DNA from: Thalassospira lucentensis MCCC 1A00383 = DSM 14000
GTDB lineage: Bacteria; Pseudomonadota; Alphaproteobacteria; Rhodospirillales; Thalassospiraceae
Direction: 5' to 3'
NCBI RefSeq assembly: GCF_000421265.1
Contig: NZ_ATWN01000002.1
Span: 434,001 to 498,000, forward strand
DNA length: 64,000 nucleotides
This document shows, piece by piece, positions 55,198-64,000 of this stretch (its first letter is position 1; each line of letters begins with the position of its first letter). The translations under genes were made by a program, and so were the position numbers. The notes under the pieces were generated by a model. The model did not search any database. It was not told where the DNA came from and saw nothing but the letters and a program-made list of their open reading frames with translations.

Positions 55198-55674
55198 CTA
55201 ATCGGAAAGGCGCATCAGCGCGTCACCATCAATCTCATATTGCAATGCGCCGGAGTTACGTGCGCCCAAACGTTCATAGAACCGAAGTGCCCCGTCGTTG
55301 CGTTGAAGCACAGACCACCACATCGAAACATAGCCATGCTTGGTCGCGTGATTGCCCATGGCGGTCATGAGCTTATGCCCGACCTTTTCTGATCGCATGT
55401 TCGGCGTGACATAAAGTTCGGTCATCCATAGGCCCAGTTTCGAGATATCCGGGTTATAGAAAGGTTGAAACACCGCCTGTCCGACCGGGGTTTCATCGTG
55501 CCATGCGATCAGGCTTTTGATCAGCGCATGTTTGCCAAACATCATGTCATGGATGCTGTCCGTGCTATGGGGTGGATTATCGTAATCCATTTCAACATGC
55601 AGGGCATTGGACATGTCTGCGACATGGGCGCAATCATCAGGGATTGCTTGGCGGATGGTGATCTGGGCTGTCAT
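55198..55674 (-). CDS. GNAT family N-acetyltransferase
   Basis: About 158 residues with the GNAT fold: N-terminal ITIRQAIPDDCAHVADMSNA, the central ELYVTPNMRSEKVGHKLMTA that includes the acetyl-CoA loop (RSEKVGHKL in place of the usual RxxGxGxxL), and a C-terminal NDGALRFYERLGARNSG. The substrate is unknown. ATGs at 55674 and 55683 are both possible; the first gives the usual short leader. Convergent with the Lrp-type gene. Confidence 0.85.
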   Translation of the reverse strand: MTAQITIRQAIPDDCAHVADMSNALHVEMDYDNPPHSTDSIHDMMFGKHALIKSLIAWHDETPVGQAVFQPFYNPDISKLGLWMTELYVTPNMRSEKVGHKLMTAMGNHATKHGYVSMWWSVLQRNDGALRFYERLGARNSGALQYEIDGDALMRLSD

Positions 55675-55716
55675 GGCGTTCATCCGGAATTTCTGTGTTT
55701 GATGAAATGAAGGCAT

Positions 55717-55750
55717 AAAAAAACGGCCCGTTTTGATGACGGGCCGTTTT
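55717..55750 (-). terminator. greA terminator
   Basis: On the minus strand AAAACGGCCCG pairs with CGGGCCGTTTT across a nine-base loop, followed by TTTTTTT in total. It lies just after the greA stop at 55772. Confidence 0.85.
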
Positions 55751-55771
55751 CGTATTGAAAGCTTTTTTCAA

Positions 55772-56245
55772 TCAGGCGAAGTCGACCTTCAAAATTTCAT
55801 AGCTCTTGGTGCCGCCGGGAACGATCACCTCGACAGAATCACCAACCGACTTGCCAATCAGCGAACGCCCAATCGGGGACGTTGTCGAAATACGACCGGC
55901 ATTGATGTCAGCCTCGATCGGGCCAACAATCTGATAGGTGGTTTCTTCGTCGGTGTTCTCGTCGACAAGTTCAACCGTTGCCCCGAATTTAACGACGGAA
56001 CCGGCAAGTGACGGCACATCGATAACTTCGGACCGGCTCAGGACATCTTCCAGCTCGGCAATACGACCTTCGCAGAAACTTTGGCGTTCGCGGGCAGCGT
56101 GATATTCGGCATTTTCCGAAAGATCACCATGCTCGCGCGCTTCCGCGATTGCCTTGATGATTTCAAGACGTTCAACGGATTTGCGGTGCTTCAGTTCTTC
56201 TTCGAGGCGCTGATGCCCTTGCGGGGTCATTGGTACTTTTTCCAT
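55772..56245 (-). CDS. greA: transcription elongation factor GreA
   Basis: Rescues backtracked RNA polymerase by stimulating transcript cleavage. The 157 residues match GreA exactly in length. The N-terminal coiled coil holds the acidic tip in [15 protein letters not shown]; the C-terminal FKBP-like domain has [20 protein letters not shown] and ends YEILKVDF. The ATG at 56245 is preferred over a GTG at 56254. It lies after carB on the same strand but with a terminator between. Confidence 0.96.
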   Translation of the reverse strand: MEKVPMTPQGHQRLEEELKHRKSVERLEIIKAIAEAREHGDLSENAEYHAARERQSFCEGRIAELEDVLSRSEVIDVPSLAGSVVKFGATVELVDENTDEETTYQIVGPIEADINAGRISTTSPIGRSLIGKSVGDSVEVIVPGGTKSYEILKVDFA

Positions 56246-56290
56246 CGCGCTCACAGCCTATTCTTAATTGCGGTCGATACTACAAAATCA

Positions 56291-56317
56291 ACCGCCCGGC
56301 ATTTACCGCCGGGCGGT
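56291..56317 (-). terminator. carB terminator
   Basis: ACCGCCCGGC and GCCGGGCGGT form a perfect 10-bp stem with a seven-base loop, followed on the minus strand by TTGATTTTG. It lies 33 bases after the carB stop. Confidence 0.75.
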
Positions 56318-56349
56318 CTAAACTCTTTGGTCGGATTCGGTTAAGAACC

Positions 56350-59300
56350 TCAGTACTTGTCCCCAAGATATTCCTGAAGCGCGCGAACATCAAGTGCTCC
56401 GCGTTTCAGGTTGTCGATGGCACGCAAAGTGGCGCGTGCACCGGCGACTGTGGTGTAGTACGGAATATCGTCAGTAAGAGCTGTGCGGCGGATCGAGAAA
56501 CTGTCGACCACGGCCTGTTTGCTCTCTGTGGTGTTGAATACCAAGTTGATATCACCGTTCTTCATCATGTCGACAACATGAGGACGTCCTTCCTGTACCT
56601 TATTGACCGGGGTGACGTCCAGCCCTTCTTTTTCAAGAGCTTCTGCTGTGCCATGGGTGGCAACCACGCCAAAGCCAAGTGCAATCGCATCGCGTGCGAG
56701 TTGAACTGCAGCCGGTTTGTCATGGTTTTTGACCGAGATGAAAACGTTGCCTTTAAGCGGCAAGGTATGGCCCGCCGCCATCTGTGCCTTGGCAAAGGCA
56801 CGGCCAAAATCAGTATCAAGGCCCATGACCTCGCCGGTCGAACGCATTTCCGGGCCAAGCAAGGTGTCAACGCCGGGGAAGCGGTTGAACGGAAGGACAG
56901 CTTCCTTGACCGCGATGTGTTTGAACGGACCCGGATCGATGTCAAAGTCGCCGAGTTTTTCACCGGCCATGATCCGCGCACCGATTTTGGCAATCGGGTT
57001 GCCGGTGGCCTTGGCAACGAACGGCACCGTACGTGATGCACGCGGATTGACTTCGATCAGATAAATCTCGTCATCCTTGATCGCGAACTGAACATTCATC
57101 AGACCGACAACATCAAGCGCCTTGGCCAGTTGAACCGTCTGTGCTTTCAGGCGGTCGATCATGGCCTCATCAAGCGAATAGGGCGGCAGGGAACAGGCCG
57201 AGTCACCCGAATGAATACCGGCTTCTTCGATGTGCTGCATGATCCCGGCAACAAAGACGTTTTCGCCGTCTGATACCGCGTCGGCATCAATTTCAATTGC
57301 ATCTTGCAAGAAACTATCGATCAGAACCGGGCTTTTGCCCGATACCTGAACCGCTTCGTGCATGTAGCGCAGAAGGTCTTCGGTGGTGTGGACTATTTCC
57401 ATCGCACGACCGCCCAGCACATAAGACGGGCGGATCACAATCGGATAACCGATGCTTTCGGCAATTTTGACGGCTTCATCAACCGACCGTGCAATGCCGT
57501 TGGCCGGTTGTTTCAGGCCAAGTTTGTTGATCAGTTCCTGGAACCGGTCGCGATCTTCGGCAAGGTCGATGCTGTCCGGGCTGGTGCCAAGGATCGGAAT
57601 GCCAGCCTTTTCAAGAGCAGCAGACAGTTTAAGCGGGGTCTGTCCGCCATACTGAACAATCACGCCAAGCAATTCGCCGTTGGTCTGTTCAAGCTGGCAC
57701 AGCTCAATCACGTCTTCGGCGGTTAGCGGTTCGAAATACAGACGATCTGATGTGTCATAGTCGGTTGAAACCGTTTCCGGGTTGCAGTTGACCATGATCG
57801 CTTCGATCCCGGTTTCGCGCAGCGCATAGGCCGCGTGAACACAGCAGTAATCAAATTCGATGCCCTGACCGATCCGGTTTGGGCCACCACCAAGAATGAT
57901 GACTTTCTTGCGATCAGTGATTTCGGCTTCGTTTTCAGGTTCAAAGAAACCGTCGCCTTCGTACATTGAGTACATGTAGGACGTACGCGACGGGAATTCT
58001 GCCGCGCAGGTATCAATGCGTTTATACACCGGGCGCAGGCCAAGGGCCTGACGATCTGCGCGCACATCGTCTTCTTCGCGGCCGACCAGTTCGGCCAGAC
58101 GCGCGTCCGAGAAGCCAAGCTTTTTAAGGCGCAGCAGGTTCTGTTTGTCTTTCGGGATGCCGTTGGCGCGAACGTTTTCTTCTTCGGTGACCAGCATTTC
58201 GATCTGACGCAGGTACCAAGGATCAAACTTGGTCGCCGACTGAATTTCAGCCAAGGTCATGCCGTGACGGAACGCCTGTGCTGCGTAAAGGATACGGAAC
58301 GGGATTGGCTGGGTCAGTTTGGCGCGGATCGCGGCTTTGTCCGGTGCACCTTCGATTTTAACTTCGTTCAGACCGGTCAAGCCGGTTTCCATTGAACGAA
58401 GACCTTTCTGAAGGCTTTCGGCAAAGCTGCCACCGATTGACATGGCCTCACCAACCGACTTCATCGCGGTCCCCAAAAGCGCCTGTGCGCCCGGGAATTT
58501 TTCAAACGTGAAGCGCGGGATTTTGGTGACGACATAATCGATGGTCGGCTCGAAGGATGCCGGGGTGACACCGGTAATGTCGTTATCAAGCTCATCAAGC
58601 GTATAACCAACGGCAAGCTTGGCAGCAATTTTGGCAATCGGGAAGCCAGTTGCCTTGGACGCCAGTGCCGATGAACGCGAGACACGCGGGTTCATTTCAA
58701 TGACGATCAGACGGCCATCATCAGGATTAACCGCGAACTGAACGTTTGAACCGCCGGTATCAACACCGATTTCACGCAGTACTGCCAAGGAGGCATCGCG
58801 CATGATCTGGTATTCTTTGTCGGTCAGGGTCAATGCCGGGGCGACAGTGATCGAGTCCCCGGTGTGAATGCCCATCGGATCGACGTTTTCAATCGAACAG
58901 ATGATGATGCAGTTGTCCGCATGGTCGCGCACAACTTCCATCTCATATTCTTTCCAGCCCAGAATGGACTCTTCGATCAGGACCGTATGGGTCGGCGAAA
59001 TCGCCAGGCCGTTGCGCACGATCTGTTCGAACTCTTCGCGGTTATAGGCAATGCCGCCACCTTCACCGCCAAGGGTAAAGCTTGGGCGAATGATCGCCGG
59101 AAGACCGGTGGTTTCAAGAGCTACAACTGCTTCTTCGAAGGTGCGAACCATGGCCGAACGCGCACTTTCAAGGCCGATCTTGTCCATGGCTTCGCGGAAC
59201 AGCTGACGGTCTTCGGCCTTTTCAATGACGTGCTTTTTCGCGCCGATCATTTCAACGCCGTATTTTTCAAGCGTACCATCATCATGCAGGGCAAGTGCGG

Positions 59301-59592
59301 TGTTAAGGGCAGTCTGGCCACCCATGGTCGGCAAAAGAACGTCAGGGCGTTCCTTTTCAATGATCTTGGCGACCATGGCCGGGGTGATCGGCTCGATATA
59401 TGTCGCATCGGCAAGGTTCGGGTCGGTCATGATGGTCGCAGGATTGGAGTTGACCAGAATGACGCGATACCCTTCTTCCTTCAGCGCCTTACAGGCCTGA
59501 GCACCGGAATAGTCGAACTCGCAAGCCTGACCGATAACAATCGGGCCAGCACCGATGATGAGAATGGATTTAATGTCTGTACGTTTCGGCAT
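56350..59592 (-). CDS. carB: carbamoyl-phosphate synthase large subunit
   Basis: Makes carbamoyl phosphate from bicarbonate, two ATP and ammonia delivered by CarA, for arginine and pyrimidine synthesis. At 1080 residues it has the full domain set: two ATP-grasp halves ([20 protein letters not shown] at the N-terminus, [18 protein letters not shown] at the middle), the oligomerisation region, and the C-terminal allosteric MGS-like domain ([20 protein letters not shown]). It follows carA with an 86-base gap. Confidence 0.98.
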   Translation of the reverse strand: MPKRTDIKSILIIGAGPIVIGQACEFDYSGAQACKALKEEGYRVILVNSNPATIMTDPNLADATYIEPITPAMVAKIIEKERPDVLLPTMGGQTALNTALALHDDGTLEKYGVEMIGAKKHVIEKAEDRQLFREAMDKIGLESARSAMVRTFEEAVVALETTGLPAIIRPSFTLGGEGGGIAYNREEFEQIVRNGLAISPTHTVLIEESILGWKEYEMEVVRDHADNCIIICSIENVDPMGIHTGDSITVAPALTLTDKEYQIMRDASLAVLREIGVDTGGSNVQFAVNPDDGRLIVIEMNPRVSRSSALASKATGFPIAKIAAKLAVGYTLDELDNDITGVTPASFEPTIDYVVTKIPRFTFEKFPGAQALLGTAMKSVGEAMSIGGSFAESLQKGLRSMETGLTGLNEVKIEGAPDKAAIRAKLTQPIPFRILYAAQAFRHGMTLAEIQSATKFDPWYLRQIEMLVTEEENVRANGIPKDKQNLLRLKKLGFSDARLAELVGREEDDVRADRQALGLRPVYKRIDTCAAEFPSRTSYMYSMYEGDGFFEPENEAEITDRKKVIILGGGPNRIGQGIEFDYCCVHAAYALRETGIEAIMVNCNPETVSTDYDTSDRLYFEPLTAEDVIELCQLEQTNGELLGVIVQYGGQTPLKLSAALEKAGIPILGTSPDSIDLAEDRDRFQELINKLGLKQPANGIARSVDEAVKIAESIGYPIVIRPSYVLGGRAMEIVHTTEDLLRYMHEAVQVSGKSPVLIDSFLQDAIEIDADAVSDGENVFVAGIMQHIEEAGIHSGDSACSLPPYSLDEAMIDRLKAQTVQLAKALDVVGLMNVQFAIKDDEIYLIEVNPRASRTVPFVAKATGNPIAKIGARIMAGEKLGDFDIDPGPFKHIAVKEAVLPFNRFPGVDTLLGPEMRSTGEVMGLDTDFGRAFAKAQMAAGHTLPLKGNVFISVKNHDKPAAVQLARDAIALGFGVVATHGTAEALEKEGLDVTPVNKVQEGRPHVVDMMKNGDINLVFNTTESKQAVVDSFSIRRTALTDDIPYYTTVAGARATLRAIDNLKRGALDVRALQEYLGDKY

Positions 59593-59678
59593 GTCTTTTT
59601 CCGCTTTTCGCAGGGCGGGCGCGTCTGCTGCACCGCCTCGTTTAAGTCCGTTAATCGGTTATCTTGGGGCGTGTCCCG

Positions 59679-60848
59679 TCATCGGGATTTCGCGTCCTCG
59701 ATCAGACCAACGAAACGTTTGAACAGGTAGTGGCTATCATGCGGTCCCGGGGATGCTTCGGGGTGGTACTGAACCGCAAAGATCGGTTTGTCTTTAACGC
59801 GCAAGCCCGCAAGCGATCCGTCAAACAGCGAGAAGTGCGTTGCTTCGACGTGGTCAGGCAGGCTGTCTTTATCAACAACAAAGCCGTGGTTCTGGGATGT
59901 GATTTCGACAACACCGGTGGTGGTGTCCTTGACCGGGTGGTTCGCACCACGATGGCCAACATCCATTTTTTGCGTCTTGGCGCCAAGGGCCAGCGCCATC
60001 ATCTGATGACCAAGGCAGATGCCAAAGACCGGCTTGCCGCTGTCCAGCAATTTTTGAATGGTCGGGACGGCATATGTGCCGGTCGCGGCCGGATCACCCG
60101 GACCGTTTGACAGGAACACCCCATCCGGGTTCATCGCCAGAATGTCCTCGGCCGAGGTGTCTGCCGGAACGACCGATACCTTACAGTCAAGGGCGGCGAG
60201 GTTGCGCAGAATGTTACGCTTTACACCGTAATCGATGGCAACCACATGGTGCTTGGCATTGCCAAGTGCGCCGTAGCCGCCTTCGCGGGTCCAAAGGGTT
60301 TCATCCCATTCGTACCCGGCCTCACAGCTGTTGTCCTTGGCAAGGTCCATGCCCTCAAGTCCCGGCCAGTCGTTGGCCACGGCGATCAGGGCAGGGATAT
60401 CAAACGTGCCATCGGGGTTGTGGGAAATCACCCCGTTGGGGGCACCTTCATTTCGGATGCGCTTGGTCAGGCGGCGGGTATCAACGCCGGCAATCCCGAT
60501 CCGGCCATGTTCGGTCAGCCAGTCGTTGAAGTGTTTCTGTGCACGGTAGTTTGACGGCTCGGTGATGTCCTGGCGCAGGATGCAGCCAAGGGCAACCGGT
60601 GTGGCCTTTTCGATGTCTTCATCGTTGGTGCCGACATTGCCGATGTGGGGGAAAGTAAAGGTGATCATCTGACCTGCATAGGACGGGTCGGTCATGATTT
60701 CCTGATAGCCCGTGATCGAGGTGTTGAAGCAGACTTCACCGACGACCTCTCCTCGGGCACCGACGCCGCGTCCCCAAAATACTGAACCATCTGCAAGAAC
60801 CAGAACGGCAGAAGCACCAGGAGGCGGGGTGTGCGTGGGGGATGACAT
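59679..60848 (-). CDS. carA: carbamoyl-phosphate synthase small subunit
   Basis: The 389-residue glutaminase subunit. N-terminal domain: LVLADGSVFWGRGVGARGEV, FNTSITGYQEIMTDPSYAGQ. Class I GATase domain: nucleophile Cys in VFGICLGHQMMALALG, His and Glu in VQYHPEASPGPHDS. AGGACATTTGCCAATG precedes the start at 60848. Promoter candidate at 60898-60926. Glutamine is hydrolysed here and the ammonia is channelled to CarB. Confidence 0.97.
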   Translation of the reverse strand: MSSPTHTPPPGASAVLVLADGSVFWGRGVGARGEVVGEVCFNTSITGYQEIMTDPSYAGQMITFTFPHIGNVGTNDEDIEKATPVALGCILRQDITEPSNYRAQKHFNDWLTEHGRIGIAGVDTRRLTKRIRNEGAPNGVISHNPDGTFDIPALIAVANDWPGLEGMDLAKDNSCEAGYEWDETLWTREGGYGALGNAKHHVVAIDYGVKRNILRNLAALDCKVSVVPADTSAEDILAMNPDGVFLSNGPGDPAATGTYAVPTIQKLLDSGKPVFGICLGHQMMALALGAKTQKMDVGHRGANHPVKDTTTGVVEITSQNHGFVVDKDSLPDHVEATHFSLFDGSLAGLRVKDKPIFAVQYHPEASPGPHDSHYLFKRFVGLIEDAKSR

Positions 60849-61215
60849 TGGCAAATGTCCTTTCGATCTTTCCACGGTGAGACTACGGAGTCTTTATATA
60901 TAATAATTTCACGCAAGCCGACTCAAACGGCTGCTTTTAACCCGCATACCGGACATGCAGACGTGCCAAGTGTTTTCCAGCATGGATGACTACGCGTTTT
61001 GGTTGCGCCAGTCGGGTGTGCTGAAAGCGGGGCGAAGCTTAATCCCGGTAGGCAAATTGGCGGATGTCTACGGGAACGAGGCAGGCCTGTCAAGGATGCA
61101 TCTAAACTTTTATTTCTCTAGGAAAATCAACGGTTTGAGGTGCGCGGTTTTCTTTGCCTTGGATGGCGTTTTACGCTATGTTCGCTCCTTTGTTCCACAG
61201 AATCAGAGATGAGCC
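60849..61215. other. divergent carA-YqeY intergenic region
   Basis: About 365 bases holding the carA promoter and, on the other strand, the promoter of the YqeY-domain gene. A plus-strand frame at 60955-61212 has no recognisable similarity and ends four bases before the next ATG; I do not accept it as a gene. Confidence 0.55.
60898..60926 (-). promoter_or_regulatory. putative carA promoter
   Basis: On the minus strand TTGAGT (60926-60921) and TTATAT (60903-60898) are 17 bases apart. A short AGACT-CCGT-AGTCT hairpin lies in the leader just downstream. Confidence 0.55.
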
Positions 61216-61671
61216 ATGCTGCGATCGCAGCTTACTGACGCTTTGAAAAAGGCCGTCCTTGCGAAGGATGCCTGCTCCGTAACCACCGTGCGCCTTATTC
61301 TGGCAGCACTTAAGGAACGCGATATCGCAGCACGGGGCGAGGGGAATACCGATGGTATTTCCGACGATGATATCGTCATTCTGCTTCAGGCGATGGTAAA
61401 ACAGCGCCGCGAAAGCATCGAAATGTACACCAAGGGCAATCGCCCGGAATTGGCAGAACAGGAAGCGTCCGAAATCGCCGTGATTGAAACGTTCCTGCCC
61501 AAACAGCTTTCCGATGAAGAAATCGAAGACGCTGTGCGCGGTGCCGTTTCCGATCTTGGCGCGACCTGCCTTAAGGACATGGGCCGGACCATGGCTGTTC
61601 TGCGTGAACAGTACAGCGGCACCATGGATTTCGGCAAAGCTGGTGGCGTTGCTAAAAAACTTCTGGGTTAA
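61216..61671 (+). CDS. GatB/YqeY domain-containing protein
   Basis: A 151-residue protein consisting of a YqeY domain, helical throughout: LRSQLTDALKKAVLAKDACS, LILAALKERDIAARG, and the conserved IETFLPKQLSDEEIEDAVRG followed by KDMGRTMAVLREQYSG. The domain is the tRNA-recognition module of GatB, but stand-alone members have no proven function. It sits before dnaG and rpoD, a common alphaproteobacterial order (YqeY-dnaG-rpoD). Confidence 0.9.
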   Translation: MLRSQLTDALKKAVLAKDACSVTTVRLILAALKERDIAARGEGNTDGISDDDIVILLQAMVKQRRESIEMYTKGNRPELAEQEASEIAVIETFLPKQLSDEEIEDAVRGAVSDLGATCLKDMGRTMAVLREQYSGTMDFGKAGGVAKKLLG

Positions 61672-61694
61672 CGCCAAGAAGCCTATTTAAATGG

Positions 61695-61722
61695 AAGCCG
61701 GGCGTGTAAAATCGTCCGGCTT
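61695..61722 (+). terminator. possible terminator after the YqeY-domain gene
   Basis: AAGCCGGGCG pairs with CGTCCGGCTT over 10 bp (one G-T) with an eight-base loop. The following T-run is short. Confidence 0.5.
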
Positions 61723-61828
61723 TCGTCGTCTCAGGCCTGTCATTGATACAGCAATAAAAAACAGTCTGGGGCAGGGTAATTACCATTTGTGCGGATGATC
61801 GCACCAAAATCACGGGATCGGGACAATC

Positions 61829-63742
61829 ATGAGCTTTCCCCAGTCGTTTCTAGACGACCTGCGGGCACGGGTCGATTTGGCGGATGTCGTCGGATCGTCT
61901 GTGAAGCTGATCAAGCGTGGCCGGGAATATTCCGGGCTATGTCCGTTCCATTCTGAAAAATCTCCCTCCTTTACGGTCAACGACCAAAAAGGTTTCTATC
62001 ACTGCTTTGGCTGTGGGGCGCATGGCGATGTCATCAGCTTTGTGATGAATACCCGTGGCCTGACCTTTGTCGAGGCGGTCGAAGTGCTGGCCAATCAGGC
62101 TGGCATGGATGTGCCCAAGCAATCGCGCGAAGCCCAGGAACGCGAACAAAAAGCCAAAACCCTGTATGAGGTGATGGAAGTCGCCTGTGTGTTCTTTGAA
62201 CGCATGCTGCGCATGCCCGAGGGCAAGGAAGGTTTGGAGTATTTCCGCCGACGCGGTCTGGATGATAAAACCATTGGCGATTTCCGCCTTGGCTTTGCGC
62301 CCGATAATCGTGGGGCGCTGAAGGCCGCACTTAAGCGCGAAGAAATCGACGAAAAGCTGATGATCGAAGCCGGACTTTTGATCGAACCCGAAGATAGCGG
62401 GCGGCAAAGCTATGACCGGTTCCGTGGCCGGGTGATGTTTCCCATCCTTGATCGTCGGGGTCGCGTGGTGGCCTTTGGTGGTCGTGTCATGGGGGATGGC
62501 AAGCCAAAATACCTCAACAGTCCGGATACGCCGTTGTTTCATAAGGGGCGGTTGTTGTATGGCCTGCCGCAGGCGCGCGAAGCATCGCAGAACGATGCAC
62601 CGATTATCGTGACCGAAGGTTACATGGATGTCATTGCCCTGCACCGGGCGGGATATCGCGGGGCCGTCGCCCCACTCGGCACAGCGGTCACCGAAGAACA
62701 AATCGGCGAGCTTTGGAAAATGACCAACGAGCCGGTGATGTGTCTTGACGGTGATGCGGCGGGCAAACGGGCGGCTGTACGTGCCGCAGAACGCGCACTG
62801 CCGATCCTGCGCCCCGGCAAGTCACTGGTGTTTTCCATCCTGCCCGAAGGCGAAGATCCTGATACCATGATGGCCGCCCCCGACGGGTTTGCGACGTTCC
62901 AGAAAATTATTGATACGGCAGTTCCGTTGGCCGAGTTGATCTGGCGCATGGAATTGTCGGGGCGCAAGATTGATACCCCCGAACGGCGTGCTGCCCTTGA
63001 GGCCGACCTTCATCAGCGGATTTCCGTGATTGCCGATGACGCGGTTAAATCGCAGTACCGATCCATGTTTAATGATCGCACGTGGAAATTGTTTAAGGGC
63101 GAAAAACCCGGAAAACCGACCGGTCGTGGTGGTTATGGCGGTGGATTTTCGGGGGGCTCGGCGGGCGGTTATCAAAATAAAAAACCGGGCCGGGCTGGCA
63201 AACGCGGGAAAAATGACCATTTCTGGGGTCCGGCCGGTAAAGCGGTGCCGGGGATGTCGCGTCCACCCATGCAAAAGAAGCGTGACCTGCAAGACTCGAT
63301 CCTGCTGGTGACGCTGATCAACCATCCTCATCTGCATGATGAGGTCGGTGAACAGCTCGGAATCTACAGTTGTGCAGACTCCGAGCTTGACAATCTTCGT
63401 CGGGCCGTCTTAAAGCTGCTTGACGATGATCCTGGACTTGATTCTGATACGATCAAGGCCCAATTGAAGCGCGACGGGCTGTCAGAGACAGTTTTGCGGG
63501 TGGTTAGTGCGGATATTATAGCGCACGCTGCTTTCGCCAAGTCCGAAACGCCGCTTGAACGGGCCCGAACGGGTTGGAAACAGGTTTTTTCCATGGCTGT
63601 AAGCTCCCTGGAGGACGAAGAGGCAAAATACGCCGTCCGACAGTTGGCAGCAGATACCAGCGAGGAAGAATGGGAGAGGTTTTCTCACAGACGTGAGGAT
63701 CTCGCTCGTCGCCGGGAGAAAGTGTTTAAGCTCGACGACTGA
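61829..63742 (+). CDS. dnaG: DNA primase
   Basis: Synthesises RNA primers at the replication fork. The 637-residue protein has an N-terminal CHC2 zinc finger (Cys38, His41, Cys59, Cys62: LCPFHSEKSPSF and YHCFGCG) and a central catalytic core with the TOPRIM residues in IVTEGYMDVIALHRAGY and CLDGDAAGKRAAVRAAE. A Gly-rich linker (GRGGYGGGFSGGSAGGY) precedes the C-terminal helicase-binding domain. The ATG at 61829 is the family start. rpoD follows, as in the macromolecular synthesis operon. Confidence 0.97.
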   Translation: MSFPQSFLDDLRARVDLADVVGSSVKLIKRGREYSGLCPFHSEKSPSFTVNDQKGFYHCFGCGAHGDVISFVMNTRGLTFVEAVEVLANQAGMDVPKQSREAQEREQKAKTLYEVMEVACVFFERMLRMPEGKEGLEYFRRRGLDDKTIGDFRLGFAPDNRGALKAALKREEIDEKLMIEAGLLIEPEDSGRQSYDRFRGRVMFPILDRRGRVVAFGGRVMGDGKPKYLNSPDTPLFHKGRLLYGLPQAREASQNDAPIIVTEGYMDVIALHRAGYRGAVAPLGTAVTEEQIGELWKMTNEPVMCLDGDAAGKRAAVRAAERALPILRPGKSLVFSILPEGEDPDTMMAAPDGFATFQKIIDTAVPLAELIWRMELSGRKIDTPERRAALEADLHQRISVIADDAVKSQYRSMFNDRTWKLFKGEKPGKPTGRGGYGGGFSGGSAGGYQNKKPGRAGKRGKNDHFWGPAGKAVPGMSRPPMQKKRDLQDSILLVTLINHPHLHDEVGEQLGIYSCADSELDNLRRAVLKLLDDDPGLDSDTIKAQLKRDGLSETVLRVVSADIIAHAAFAKSETPLERARTGWKQVFSMAVSSLEDEEAKYAVRQLAADTSEEEWERFSHRREDLARRREKVFKLDD

Positions 63743-63859
63743 TCTTTGGGTGCGGTGCACGCCGGATCAGCGATCGGGCTATTTGTGATTTGCGCTGAGA
63801 ATACAGTGCTTGGGACAACAACGGTACAGAACATGTACCCAGCGGGAAACGGGGAATAG

Positions 63860-64000
63860 ATGTCGTCTAAGACTTCGAACGCTGAAGAGAAAAAGAACTC
63901 TTCTGAAAACGCAGACGGACCTCTTCTCGATACATATAAGTCGGCCATCAAAAAGCTCATTGCCAAGGGCAAAGAGAAAGGCCACATCTCGGTCGATGAA
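63860..64000 (+). CDS. rpoD: RNA polymerase primary sigma factor RpoD (N-terminal fragment, runs off the window)
   Basis: Only the first 47 codons are present. The sequence MSSKTSNAEEKKNSSENADG is a variable leader; AIKKLIAKGKEKGHISVDE is the start of region 1.1, as in other alphaproteobacterial RpoD. GGGGA lies before the ATG at 63860. Its position directly after dnaG supports the call. The rest lies beyond the right edge. Confidence 0.85.
   Translation, partial: MSSKTSNAEEKKNSSENADGPLLDTYKSAIKKLIAKGKEKGHISVDE

Noticed and set aside
58864..59730. 288-codon plus-strand frame opposite carB and carA
   Set aside because: Lies wholly antisense to strongly supported conserved genes; it is a shadow of their codon bias.
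60955..61212. Plus-strand 85-codon frame between carA and the YqeY-domain gene
   Set aside because: No similarity to any family I know, no ribosome site, and it occupies the divergent promoter region.

Overview
The window reads as chromosomal DNA of a marine alphaproteobacterium of the Rhodospirillales, most like Thalassospira. This is inferred from the housekeeping gene set, moderate GC, a Pth with a long Lys/Ala/Pro-rich tail, TRAP and TTT transporters, and C-rich-loop small-RNA-like hairpins. No database search was possible, so the genus is a guess. No rRNA, tRNA, CRISPR array, prophage or insertion sequence was recognised.

Layout. 0.2-3.2 kb (minus): TetR regulator, proC, a YbjN-like gene and a UbiK-like gene. 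3.4-13.3 kb (plus): hldD, lgt, a MidA/NDUFAF7-type methyltransferase, pgeF, a 22-residue hydrophobic ORF, a lipoprotein, prs, rplY, pth, ychF and a class I glutamine amidotransferase. 13.3-18.5 kb (minus): periplasmic nitrate reductase napEFDABC followed by a DUF2478 gene. 18.7-23.2 kb: zinc alcohol dehydrogenase, rhomboid protease, then oxyR divergent from two peroxide-detoxification genes (AhpC-like and AhpD-like). 23.2-29.5 kb: a tctABC tricarboxylate transporter divergent from a TctD/TctE two-component system with an overlapping orphan periplasmic binding protein; between them lies an array of 11-bp phased TGAC repeats. 29.6-35.7 kb: alpha/beta hydrolase, aspartate aminotransferase, uvrB and an Nramp metal transporter with a clear operator at its promoter.

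35.8-48.1 kb is accessory and catabolic. It holds msrP, then a LysR-linked operon (DUF1445 putative hydro-lyase, complete TRAP transporter, DUF2848 protein, amidase). A GntR-controlled VanA/VanB-type Rieske oxygenase and reductase pair follows, with an orphan TRAP binding protein. Three copies of a TTGGATCCA operator mark the GntR regulon.

48.2-52 kb holds dps, a membrane adenylate/guanylate cyclase and, around the cyclase, four candidate small RNAs. Each has C-rich hairpin loops and a terminator; two are tandem on the plus strand and two are on the minus strand. 52-64 kb is housekeeping again: LysR regulator, trxB, Lrp-type regulator, GNAT acetyltransferase, greA, carB, carA, a YqeY-domain gene, dnaG and the start of rpoD, which runs off the right edge.

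The parts most worth following up are the small-RNA cluster, the TctDE plus binding-protein module with its phased repeats, and the two unassigned catabolic operons. A 42-bp perfect palindrome inside the VanB-type reductase gene is also notable.
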